The position numbers and the translations under genes were made by a program. From positions 124,001 through 188,000 of the forward strand of contig NZ_CADFGE010000013.1 in the NCBI RefSeq assembly GCF_902833645.1: a DNA stretch of 64,000 nt. Direction: 5' to 3'. The stretch comes from Paraburkholderia fungorum. GTDB lineage: Bacteria > Pseudomonadota > Gammaproteobacteria > Burkholderiales > Burkholderiaceae. Of the stretch, positions 1-7,120 are shown in pieces (positions within the stretch are counted from its first letter, which is position 1; each line of letters starts with the position of its first letter). The notes under the pieces are model-generated. The model searched no databases, was not told the origin of the DNA, and was given only the letters and a program-made list of their open reading frames with translations.

Positions 1-233
1 GCGCGGTATCGGTTACGAATCATGGCAAGCCTATCGCGCCGCAGCACATCGAAAAGATTTTTGACCGCTTCTACCGGGCGGACCCGTCACGGCATGGGTC
101 CGCCCGGAACGCGGGACTGGGGCTCGCTATCGTGAAGTCGATCATGGAGTTGCACAGGGGAAAAGTGGATGTCGCAAGCCACGGCGAGCGGACGACGTTC
201 ACTCTGTATTTCCCCCATGTCGCGGTCGTTTGA
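1..233 (+). CDS. Sensor histidine kinase, C-terminal end (partial)
   Basis: The window opens inside the ATP-binding (HATPase_c) domain of a histidine kinase. The reading frame starts at base 3 and ends at the TGA at 231-233, so about 76 residues are visible. The F-box (IFDRFYRADPSR) and the G2 box (GLGLAIVKSIMELH) are intact. The FYRADPSR wording is usual in CusS/CopS/CzcS-type heavy-metal sensor kinases. Given the metal-resistance setting, a copper or other metal sensor is likely, but the sensor domain lies outside the window, so the ligand cannot be read. Confidence 0.85.
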   Translation, partial: AVSVTNHGKPIAPQHIEKIFDRFYRADPSRHGSARNAGLGLAIVKSIMELHRGKVDVASHGERTTFTLYFPHVAVV

Positions 234-630
234 TCGGTCTGGAAACCTTGCCACAGGCCGCGGGACCGTTCGCATTCACATACGAAACATCGATGTGTCA
301 CTTTCGAGCTAGCGTCAGCGGCGCGGCTGCCCTGCTGCGGTGGTCATCTGCCGTCGGCTTTGGCGCCGGGGCACCACCGGTCGCGGTCGGTGACAGGTTT
401 TGAAGTGGGCGATCGGGGTCTCGCCAAAGTGTCGAGCACACGGTGCAGGTCAGGGAGCCCATGGGTGATGCGGCACGACGAATGACCAGAAGTGTTCACG
501 ATGACCGGACATCGTCTTCGCCGGCCCGACGCGACACACACTGGGCGCAACGAAAACAGCGGCATTCTGCCCGGTGGACAGTTGCCGTCAGGCAGTTCGG
601 TATCGTCCCCGCTGATGGTAACCACGGACT
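234..630. other. Intergenic stretch, no gene recognised
   Basis: Between the kinase stop and the DoxX-like gene only short overlapping frames are open, and none has a recognisable domain. No metal-regulator box was found here. Confidence 0.5.
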
Positions 631-1143
631 ATGAAGAAAATAATGCGATTTCTGACCAAATCTGGATGGATCGTTGTGGTCAGAACGGATGGGCCACGAT
701 GGGTATTACCAATGCGGCTGGCGGTCGGCGTCCTGCTTCTTTTCCCTGTCGGTAGCGGCGTCCAACAACTATTCACGTTCTATGACGTTGATAAATCCGG
801 ATTGTCTTTCGGTGTGACTGCCGTCGGCATACTCCTTCGCGCCATCGAGATCTTGGCAGGGATGGCTTTCGTTGCGGGATTGGCAATAAGGCTGACTGGG
901 TATCCGGCTGTGATAATTTTCGTTGTGCGCGCGCTGGCCAATTCTGCGAACTCATTTGCCTGGCTGCGAGATATCGTGAACGACCTGATAGTGCCCCACG
1001 GCGATTGGGGCTTCGGCGCAATGTATCTCGCCGCAGCGCTGTTCACGAGCGAGTTGCTGGTTGTCGGCAGCGGCCGATGGTCGGTTGATTACTGGCTTTC
1101 AAAGAAACTCGCGGCTATCGGGAAGCCCAATTCCAGGCCGTGA
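631..1143 (+). CDS. DoxX-like membrane protein
   Basis: This 170-residue protein has about four hydrophobic segments, near residues 25-45, 60-85, 88-105 and 120-150. Its C-terminal pattern, a hydrophobic stretch followed by SGRWSVDYWL, is usual for the DoxX/DUF4149-like family of small four-helix membrane proteins. Family members are often linked to redox or sulfur chemistry, but no specific reaction can be claimed here. The start is ATG at 631. The gene stands alone, downstream of the sensor kinase and convergent with the bufferin operon, whose last gene is also a DoxX. Confidence 0.6.
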   Translation: MKKIMRFLTKSGWIVVVRTDGPRWVLPMRLAVGVLLLFPVGSGVQQLFTFYDVDKSGLSFGVTAVGILLRAIEILAGMAFVAGLAIRLTGYPAVIIFVVRALANSANSFAWLRDIVNDLIVPHGDWGFGAMYLAAALFTSELLVVGSGRWSVDYWLSKKLAAIGKPNSRP

Positions 1144-1830
1144 GAAAACAAAAAGAGTTTCGTTCAACAGGCTCCGCAGTCGGAACCCCTAAACTTTTTT
1201 TCTCCTTTCTAGTTAGCATTCCTGTACATACACTATCCTGCCGACGCGATTCCCTTACATGACAGAACCTATCCCGACCCTGCGACCTGTCAGCCACTCC
1301 AGACGCCGGTCTCATACGGCCGCAGGCTACCCGCCCTGCCTTGCGAAACCAGTTAACTCCAGCCGTCGAGATCTTGCGGTGTCAGAACGGGTCAGAGGAG
1401 GAAGCATGGCGTGCCCGGTACGTATCCCGCCCCGCTCAACCTGAGTGAGTTCTTAGTTGACTCGCCCTTCGGTCGTCAACCTGTCACTCCACCACCGATT
1501 GCGTGCGGTAAGTCAGTACCGCTGTCGCTACCGTGACGCCTGACAATTCCCGTAACGTTCGACGCACGCCGGGCGGACGTCTTCGCCTGCCCGGCCCGAA
1601 ACCGCGCGACATAGCTGGAGGCGGCATGCCGACCGGTGGCCGGTTGCACGCGAGCAGTTCCGCATATTCGCGCCGCTGCGATGCATCGTGTGAGCCCGTC
1701 GCCGCTTTGCCCATTGCCAGCGGATAGCCGGGCGGAGCGGCCCACAACTGCACGCCAGCAGGCGGGTTGTGACGCTGCTAATCCCCTAGACATTTTCGGA
1801 CGCGTAGGTTTAGCCAGCCATGGGTGGACA
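1144..1830. other. Intergenic region between convergent DoxX genes
   Basis: About 690 bases lie between two converging genes. The open frames on both strands are short, Arg/Pro rich and resemble no family I know. A T-rich tract near 1190-1210 could help termination, but no clear stem was found. Confidence 0.45.
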
Positions 1831-2298
1831 TCAGTCACCGCCGAGCGTGCGATGCCGAATCCACCCGTCCAGCGAGAGCCGGCCGGCCCCGCGCGCCAGC
1901 AGCACCAGTAGCATCGCCGCCCACTGAATGTGGGTGGGCCATGCCTGCGGGTAGACGAATATCTCGATGACTGTCGTCATGCCGAGCAGCACCGCGGCCG
2001 TCGGCCGAGTGAGCAGACCGAGCGCCAGCAGCACGGGTGACGTGAGTTCGATCGACACGGCGATATAGGCTGCCACTTCCGGCGGCAGGAGCGGCAGGCG
2101 GTACTCGTCGGTGAACAACGCAACGGCCGTATCCCAGCTGGCGAGCTTGGTCATGCCCGAATTCCAGAACACCGTCGCCACCGCCAGCCGCAACGGGATG
2201 GCGAGGAACCAGTAAGGAATGCGCTCGAGCCAGTGCAGGATACGCCCGTACAAATTGAAGGCCGGCCCGCGCGCCGTCGACGCAATCGGGTGGTTCAT
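1831..2298 (-). CDS. DoxX family membrane protein of the bufferin operon (GigT-like)
   Basis: This 155-residue protein has four hydrophobic segments and the family pattern RLAVATVFWNSGMTKLASW near residues 37-55. It is the last gene of the leftward sigma/anti-sigma/bufferin operon. Its ATG overlaps the stop codon of the BufC-like gene by four bases (ATGA), which suggests translational coupling. DoxX proteins commonly close DUF2282/DUF692/DUF2063 operons, as in the gold-induced gigPABT locus of Cupriavidus. Its exact role is unknown; a membrane redox or transport function for the peptide or its metal is inference. Confidence 0.8.
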   Translation of the reverse strand: MNHPIASTARGPAFNLYGRILHWLERIPYWFLAIPLRLAVATVFWNSGMTKLASWDTAVALFTDEYRLPLLPPEVAAYIAVSIELTSPVLLALGLLTRPTAAVLLGMTTVIEIFVYPQAWPTHIQWAAMLLVLLARGAGRLSLDGWIRHRTLGGD

Positions 2299-3098
2299 GG
2301 CAACTCCGTTAGTGGTTGAACTGGCCCAGTATGCGAAGCCAGGCTAAACCCGGCAAAGCACCCTTGTCTCAGGAGACCGGCCAGCGCAGTCGTGGCATCG
2401 ATGCCGGGATGATCGTCGAGGGCAGACCCCAGCGGGCATCCCGAACATAGCGCACGGGCAAAGCGCCAGACCGTCTCGTCGACGCGGTCAACCTCGACGC
2501 CCGGGATCCCGCGCTGAACCATCAGGCACGCAGGACCGCACGACAGGTCAATCGCTGCCAGCGCTGCGTCATCGTCCATGAGTACGGCATGCCAGATCAG
2601 GTCGGCGGGGTATCCGGTGCGAACCATGCTGACGGACGGGTGACGCACAAAGCGGATTCGCGCGTAGTCAGCGGCGTCGACCGAACGTAGCGACGCAATT
2701 GTCAGCACCGGCGTATCGGCCGCGTGAAGGGCGCGGCTGACGGCCCATTCGAGTCGTGCCACGTCGGGCAGGTACGGCACCGAAGCGGCCGGAGCAAACC
2801 GTTCGAGAAAGCCGGCAAAATCACCACCGAACTCATCGAGATAACTGCTGCGGGGTGGCTGCTGCGCGATGAACCCGCGCGCGGCCACGTCGAAGAATTC
2901 AACGCCCACCAGCCGGTCGACGGCCGGGTAGGACAGACGAAGCGCACGAATCAGGGTTTGCGCGAAGGTGTTCCGGTAGACCGACAGACGTTCTCGCGGG
3001 GCAATCCCGTCGGCAACGATGTGCGCCATGGCATCGACATCGTCGCGATCGACGATACTGCGCCGCACAGCATCCTGCAGTTCACGCAAGGACAGCAT
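2295..3098 (-). CDS. bufC: DUF2063 (BufC-like) partner protein of the MNIO enzyme
   Basis: This 267-residue protein has the N-terminal helical DUF2063 domain (LRELQDAVRRSI, then RLSVYRNTFAQTLIRALRLSYPAVDRLVG, residues about 4-65). In related RiPP systems this domain binds the precursor leader and presents it to the MNIO enzyme. The C-terminal half is less conserved and is read here as the BufC extension. The ATG at 3098 overlaps the end of bufB by 17 bases, so the two are probably translated together and may form a complex. The DUF2063 assignment is firm; the role follows from work on bufferin and related MNIO systems. Confidence 0.85.
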   Translation of the reverse strand: MLSLRELQDAVRRSIVDRDDVDAMAHIVADGIAPRERLSVYRNTFAQTLIRALRLSYPAVDRLVGVEFFDVAARGFIAQQPPRSSYLDEFGGDFAGFLERFAPAASVPYLPDVARLEWAVSRALHAADTPVLTIASLRSVDAADYARIRFVRHPSVSMVRTGYPADLIWHAVLMDDDAALAAIDLSCGPACLMVQRGIPGVEVDRVDETVWRFARALCSGCPLGSALDDHPGIDATTALAGLLRQGCFAGFSLASHTGPVQPLTELP

Positions 3099-3987
3099 GA
3101 TCGTTCCCTTGCGTTAAGTGTGCGAGGCAATGCGCGGCGTGCGCAGCCTCCTCGAGCAGCACGTCCAGCGCAGGAATCTGGGTGTCCCACTCGATTAACG
3201 TCGGAACCGCGCCGAAGCGGGTCAGCGCTTCGTCATACAGCGTCCAGACGGCCGGGGCGACACGCGAGCCGTGGTCGTCGATGCGCAGCATGGCGCCGGA
3301 ATCGAGCGTGACGACCGAGTGGCCAGCCAGATGAATCTCCCCGATCGCGGCCGGCGGCAGTGCCCGCAAATAGGTCGACGCATCCCAGCCATGATTCTGC
3401 GCACTGACGTAGATGTTGTTGACGTCGCACAGAATCCCGCACCCGGTCCGCGCGCTGACGCCCGATAAAAATTCCCATTCCGGAATCGTCGAATGACTGA
3501 ATTGCAGGTAGGTCGAAGGGTTCTCGACCAGAATGCGTCGACCCAACCGGTCCTGCGTCTGTTCAACGTGCCGGCAGACGACGTCGAGCGCCTCTTCCGT
3601 CATCGGCAATGGCAGAAGCTCGGCGAGATACGTGTGCCCGACCGCGCTCCAGGACAGGTGCTCCGAGATCAGGCCAGGTTCGATGCGCTCGCTTGCACGG
3701 CAGAGGCGCTCGAGATGCGCCGGGTCGAGCCCGTCCGCACTGCCCAGCGACAGGCCGATACCGTGAAACGAGACCGGATAGTCGCGGCGCAGCGTTTCCA
3801 GATAGCGTAACGGTGTGCCACCTCCCATGTAGTTCTCGGCGTGCACTTCCAGCCACCCGACTGGCGGACGCGTATCGACGAAGACCTGATGATGCGGGAA
3901 GCGCAGCCCGACCCCCGCTGCGGGCGGGATCGGGCCGGGCGTCACGCGCAAACTGGAATGAGACAGGCTCATGGCCGCGCTCGTCAT
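3082..3987 (-). CDS. bufB: MNIO family (DUF692) peptide-modifying iron oxidase
   Basis: This 301-residue protein is a DUF692/MNIO (multinuclear non-heme iron-dependent oxidase) with a TIM-barrel fold. The metal-ligand motifs are in family order: FHGIGLSLGS (about 93), SEHLSWS (about 127), ILVENPSTYL (about 175), CDVNNIYVS (about 207), GEIHLAGHSV (about 233) and LIEWDTQIP (about 282). In bufferin systems this enzyme converts cysteines of the DUF2282 peptide into oxidised, copper-chelating heterocycles. It starts three bases after bufA ends and overlaps bufC. The start could also be the internal Met six residues in. The Cupriavidus equivalent is GigA. Confidence 0.9.
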   Translation of the reverse strand: MTSAAMSLSHSSLRVTPGPIPPAAGVGLRFPHHQVFVDTRPPVGWLEVHAENYMGGGTPLRYLETLRRDYPVSFHGIGLSLGSADGLDPAHLERLCRASERIEPGLISEHLSWSAVGHTYLAELLPLPMTEEALDVVCRHVEQTQDRLGRRILVENPSTYLQFSHSTIPEWEFLSGVSARTGCGILCDVNNIYVSAQNHGWDASTYLRALPPAAIGEIHLAGHSVVTLDSGAMLRIDDHGSRVAPAVWTLYDEALTRFGAVPTLIEWDTQIPALDVLLEEAAHAAHCLAHLTQGNDHAVLA

Positions 3988-3990
3988 CGA

Positions 3991-4302
3991 TCAGCTGGGT
4001 TTCAACGCCCCGCCTGCAATCTTGCCGCACACCCCTGCCGGCAGCAGCACGAACGATTTCGTTTCGCGTGCCTGGGTGGCCTGTCCGGCGCAGGAATGGG
4101 CGCCTTCGGCGCAGTCGTTCTTCGCGACCGCATTGATCCCGTAGCATTTCTCGAGGTGATTCTTCTGCATTCTCGCCATGTTTTCCTTCACGATCGGTGG
4201 CGCATTCGACATGTCCTGCGCGCCGGCCGACCCGCCCTGCATGGCGAGTGCCAGTCCCATCGCGGCGGACAACGTGGTGGCGGCGAAAAGTCGATGGTCC
4301 AT
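3991..4302 (-). CDS. bufA: Bufferin-type DUF2282 precursor peptide
   Basis: This small exported protein of 103 residues is the likely modified product of the operon. Residues 1-29 form a signal peptide ending near AGA-QD. Four cysteines sit at about 53, 64, 71 and 92 in the DUF2282 pattern (EKCYG, KNDCA, SCAG, GVCGK). In characterised bufferins some of these cysteines become copper-binding thiooxazole-type groups in the periplasm. The chosen ATG at 4302 has GGGAGG about seven bases upstream; a TTG two codons earlier is less likely. The gene lies directly behind an ECF-type promoter and before the MNIO gene. Copper as ligand is inferred from the family; gold induction is known for the Cupriavidus gigP homologue. 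Confidence 0.88.
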   Translation of the reverse strand: MDHRLFAATTLSAAMGLALAMQGGSAGAQDMSNAPPIVKENMARMQKNHLEKCYGINAVAKNDCAEGAHSCAGQATQARETKSFVLLPAGVCGKIAGGALKPS

Positions 4303-4352
4303 ACCCAACCTCCCCAGATGAACGGCCCCGACATGAGACCGGTATCCAATAC

Positions 4353-4377
4353 TTCGCCGGAGGCGGAAAAAGGTTAC
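4353..4377 (-). promoter_or_regulatory. Putative SigF/RpoQ-type ECF promoter of bufA
   Basis: On the minus strand GTAACC (4377-4372) is followed after 15 bases by CGAA (4356-4353). This resembles the GTAACC-N16-CGAA promoter reported for Caulobacter SigF targets. It lies about 50 bases before the bufA start, between nrsF and bufA, so the sigma factor encoded upstream could drive the peptide genes separately. Confidence 0.55.
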
Positions 4378-4442
4378 AGGGGGACAGGTCGATCAGGGAC
4401 GGCACATTCGGCTGCCCCTTCTTCACCATCAGGCGAACCGGA

Positions 4443-5102
4443 TCAGTGAAGACTGCGCAGCGTCCACGCCGGCACCAGATAGCGCCGGCACAGTGTGAGG
4501 ACAGCGGTGAACAGCAGCACGCTGCCAAATTGCCAGACGATTACCATCAACGCCGCATCTTCCCTATGGAAAAGCCGCAGCCCCACATTGGCGAGCGCAG
4601 CGGCCGCGAGGCTCCCCCACAGCACGGCATAGCGAGCACGCAGACGCGCGCCGCGCCGGATCGCGAACACGATCGCCAGGGCCGGCACCGCGCCGGTCAT
4701 CGCGATGGCCGGCAGACACATGAGGTCCGAGTGAAACTCCATCCCGCTTACCCCCAGGCGCACCCACTCGTCCCAGCACTGACGACCCAGAGTCGCTATC
4801 CAGAGGGCCAGCGGGGCCACGGGCGCCCACAGCTTCCAGCGCGGTTCGCCTGGAACGCACGTGACGAGCGCGGCCCAGCCAGCCACTAACGCCGTGGCCA
4901 GCGATGCCAGTTCCTGAGTCAGGAAAACCGGATCGGCAAGCTTTGCCCCGATATCGGGGCGGAGTCGCATCGCGACCACAATCAGGGCCGTGACCGGCAC
5001 CGACACGGCCAGCCAGCCGATCAGACGCCAGGCAGGGGGGCGCAGGGGGCGGACCGGCTTCAGATCCCCAACGAGCGCGTCGATGAGTTCGTCTGTATTC
5101 AT
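4443..5102 (-). CDS. nrsF: NrsF-like (DUF1109) membrane anti-sigma factor
   Basis: This 219-residue protein has six predicted membrane helices after a short cytoplasmic N-terminus (MNTDELIDALVGDLKPV), the layout of DUF1109/NrsF proteins that hold SigF-type ECF factors inactive at the membrane. It starts one base after the sigma gene stop, so the pair is co-translated. Two cysteines are visible in membrane or loop segments (about residues 82 and 111); in Caulobacter NrsF, cysteines take part in sensing metal or oxidative stress. The gene is followed by the bufA promoter. Confidence 0.85.
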   Translation of the reverse strand: MNTDELIDALVGDLKPVRPLRPPAWRLIGWLAVSVPVTALIVVAMRLRPDIGAKLADPVFLTQELASLATALVAGWAALVTCVPGEPRWKLWAPVAPLALWIATLGRQCWDEWVRLGVSGMEFHSDLMCLPAIAMTGAVPALAIVFAIRRGARLRARYAVLWGSLAAAALANVGLRLFHREDAALMVIVWQFGSVLLFTAVLTLCRRYLVPAWTLRSLH

Positions 5103-5103
5103 G

Positions 5104-5664
5104 TCAGGTCCTCCCGAGCAGTCGTGCGCGTAGTGCTTTCAACGCCCGATGGGTCGCCACCTTGAGGGCTGCAATGCTCATTCCGGTCGCCGCCGACGCC
5201 TCCCTGAGCGACAGTTCCCGCTGCTTGAGTAGTTCGATTGCCTGTCGCTGGCCCGGTGGCAGTGCGGCGATAGCCTTTCTCAGCGTTTCCCCGTCCACCG
5301 GAGTCTCATATTCATCATTCGCCGGTTCGAGCGGAAAGGTTACGTCGAGCGTGTCAACCGCAAGCTCTCTGCGGTTCGTCCGTGCGCGACGCCTCACGCC
5401 GTCCACGAGGCGCCGCCGCAGGATCGCCATCAGCCACGGCATGACCGGACGAGCCGGATCATAGGTATGGCGGATCACATGAAGCGTGAGCAGCGTGTCC
5501 TGCACCACGTCCTCGATATCGGCGGTGCTACCTGTTGGCCACCCCTGCCGGGCCACGCGGCGCAATAAAGGGGTTATCTCGAGGAGCAGTCGCGTGTAAC
5601 TCGCCTGATCGCCAAGCTGGGCCGCAGCCATCAACGACACCAGATGTGAATCGTCTAGATGCAT
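5104..5664 (-). CDS. ECF RNA polymerase sigma factor (SigF/RpoQ type)
   Basis: This 186-residue ECF sigma factor has region 2 at about residues 20-90 (ADIEDVVQDTLLTLH, PVMPWLMAILRRRLVD) and region 4 at about 125-180 (ALPPGQRQAIELLKQRELSLREASA, then an HTH). The adjacent DUF1109 anti-sigma gene places it in the ECF16/SigF group, which controls DUF2282-DUF692-DUF2063-DoxX operons. The start is ATG at 5664. Metal or oxidative release from NrsF is the expected control. Confidence 0.9.
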   Translation of the reverse strand: MHLDDSHLVSLMAAAQLGDQASYTRLLLEITPLLRRVARQGWPTGSTADIEDVVQDTLLTLHVIRHTYDPARPVMPWLMAILRRRLVDGVRRRARTNRRELAVDTLDVTFPLEPANDEYETPVDGETLRKAIAALPPGQRQAIELLKQRELSLREASAATGMSIAALKVATHRALKALRARLLGRT

Positions 5665-5851
5665 CGCACAGATCGTCCTCAGACATCACGATGTCAGGCG
5701 CGCCCGGGCGCCTGAATGAGCGGGCACGCGCGGGCTTCAGCTGATCGCGACGGCGCGGTCACTTCGGCAAGTGTATAACCTGGCACTTTCGCGTTCTCAT
5801 GCGGCGGCCACAAGAAGATGATTTTTTCCTGATGCCAGGGCGAAGCAATCC

Positions 5852-6280
5852 CTAACCGGCATGGCGCGGTTCTTCGCCTCGTTGCAATGAGGCAATCAGT
5901 GGGCATGACACACTGCCCCTGCGCGAATGGCACGCGCACACGAGTTCGGCCAGCACGGCCTCCATGCGCTGAAGGTCCGCGAGCTTGTCCCGGATATCCC
6001 CGAGCTTGTGCTCAGCCAGACTGCTCGCCGCATCGCAATGCGTCCCATCTTCCAGCCTCAGCAGGTCGGCGATTTCGTCGAGGCTGAAGCCGAGCCGCTG
6101 GGCGGATTTGACGAACCGCACCCGCGTGACATCCGCCTCACCGTAGCGACGAATGCTGCCCGACGGCTTATCCGGCTCGAGCAGCAACCCCTTGCGCTGA
6201 TAGAACCGGATGGTTTCCACGTTGACGCCAGCCGCCCTGGCGAAAGCGCCGATGGTCAACCCCTCACGATCGTTCTCCAT
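5852..6280 (-). CDS. merR: Hg(II)-responsive regulator MerR
   Basis: This 142-residue MerR has an N-terminal HTH (LTIGAFARAAGVNVETIRFYQRKGLL), a dimerisation helix, and the three mercury ligands at the canonical positions Cys82 (HCDAA), Cys117 (VCACHSRRG) and Cys126 (SCPLI). The ATG at 6280 was preferred over an upstream in-frame start because it gives the standard MerR length and leaves the operator outside the gene. It is divergent from merTPAB, with the shared operator in the gap, the standard Tn501/Tn21-like arrangement. Confidence 0.95.
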   Translation of the reverse strand: MENDREGLTIGAFARAAGVNVETIRFYQRKGLLLEPDKPSGSIRRYGEADVTRVRFVKSAQRLGFSLDEIADLLRLEDGTHCDAASSLAEHKLGDIRDKLADLQRMEAVLAELVCACHSRRGSVSCPLIASLQRGEEPRHAG

Positions 6281-6285
6281 ACCGC

Positions 6286-6316
6286 TTGACTCCGTACACA
6301 GGTACGGAAGTAAGGT
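6286..6316 (+). promoter_or_regulatory. mer operator-promoter (PmerT)
   Basis: TTGACT at 6286-6291 and TAAGGT at 6311-6316 are separated by 19 bases that contain the dyad GTAC..GTACGGAAG. This is nearly identical to the Tn501/Tn21 mer promoter, whose overlong spacer needs MerR-Hg distortion for transcription. Confidence 0.9.
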
Positions 6317-6351
6317 TACGCTACTCATCCAGAATTCGAAAGGTCAAGTGC

Positions 6352-6702
6352 ATGGCTGAACAGGGAAACGGACGCGGGGCGCTCTTCACCAGCGGGCTGG
6401 CCGCGGTCCTCGCCTCGACCTGCTGCCTCGGGCCGCTGGTGCTGGTCGTATTGGGTTTTAGCGGGGCCTGGATCAGCAATCTGACCGTGCTCGAACCATA
6501 CCGGCCGATTTTCATCGGCGCGGCACTGGTGACACTGTTCCTTGCCGGGCGGCGCATTTTCCGGCCAGCGCAGACGTGCAAACCCGGTCAGGTCTGTGCA
6601 ATCCCACGGGTGCGCGCCGCGTACAAGTTTATGTTCTGGATCGTGGTCGCGCTGGTACTGGTCGCGCTCGGCTATCCCTATGTGCTGCCGTTGTTCTACT
6701 GA
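6352..6702 (+). CDS. merT: Mercuric ion transporter MerT
   Basis: This 116-residue inner-membrane protein has three hydrophobic helices. The first-helix pair Cys24-Cys25 (STCCLGP) and the cytoplasmic loop pair (TCKPGQVCAIP) are both present, and these pass Hg(II) from MerP into the cell. The ATG at 6352 was chosen over an upstream TTG, which overlaps the promoter -35 element. It is the first gene of the rightward mer operon, 35 bases past the -10. Confidence 0.95.
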   Translation: MAEQGNGRGALFTSGLAAVLASTCCLGPLVLVVLGFSGAWISNLTVLEPYRPIFIGAALVTLFLAGRRIFRPAQTCKPGQVCAIPRVRAAYKFMFWIVVALVLVALGYPYVLPLFY

Positions 6703-6714
6703 CCGGAGGTTGTC

Positions 6715-6990
6715 ATGAAAAAGCTGCTTGTTGCGTTCGCGGTTGCCCTCGTCGCTGTTCCGGTCTGGGCCGCGACGCAGACCGTCACGCTGGCCGTGCC
6801 GGGCATGACCTGCGCGGCCTGTCCGATCACCGTGAAGAAGGCCCTCAGCAAGGTCCAGGGTGTGATTCGCACCGATGTCAATTTTGACAGGCGCGAAGCA
6901 GTGGTCACGTTCGATGAGGCGAAGACGAGCATTGCGGCGCTGACTCGGGCGACCGCGAACGCGGGCTATCCGTCCTCGGTGAAGCAATAG
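6715..6990 (+). CDS. merP: Periplasmic mercury-binding protein MerP
   Basis: This 91-residue protein has a signal peptide ending VWA-AT (about residue 19) and a single HMA fold with GMTCAACPITV at about 34-44, the paired Hg-binding cysteines. It hands periplasmic Hg(II) to MerT. A GGAGG Shine-Dalgarno lies seven bases before the ATG. About 130 bases separate it from merA, and no merC lies between. Confidence 0.95.
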   Translation: MKKLLVAFAVALVAVPVWAATQTVTLAVPGMTCAACPITVKKALSKVQGVIRTDVNFDRREAVVTFDEAKTSIAALTRATANAGYPSSVKQ

Positions 6991-7120
6991 GCCTCGCGGT
7001 CGGGATCAGCACGATGAGCGTGCTGACACGCATCGCCGATTCGGCGCGGATGGTTGCGGTCTGCCCGAAAGGCGCGGATAAGGTGGGGCGCCGCTGACCG
7101 TAAAAGAGAGGAGTCTTTGG

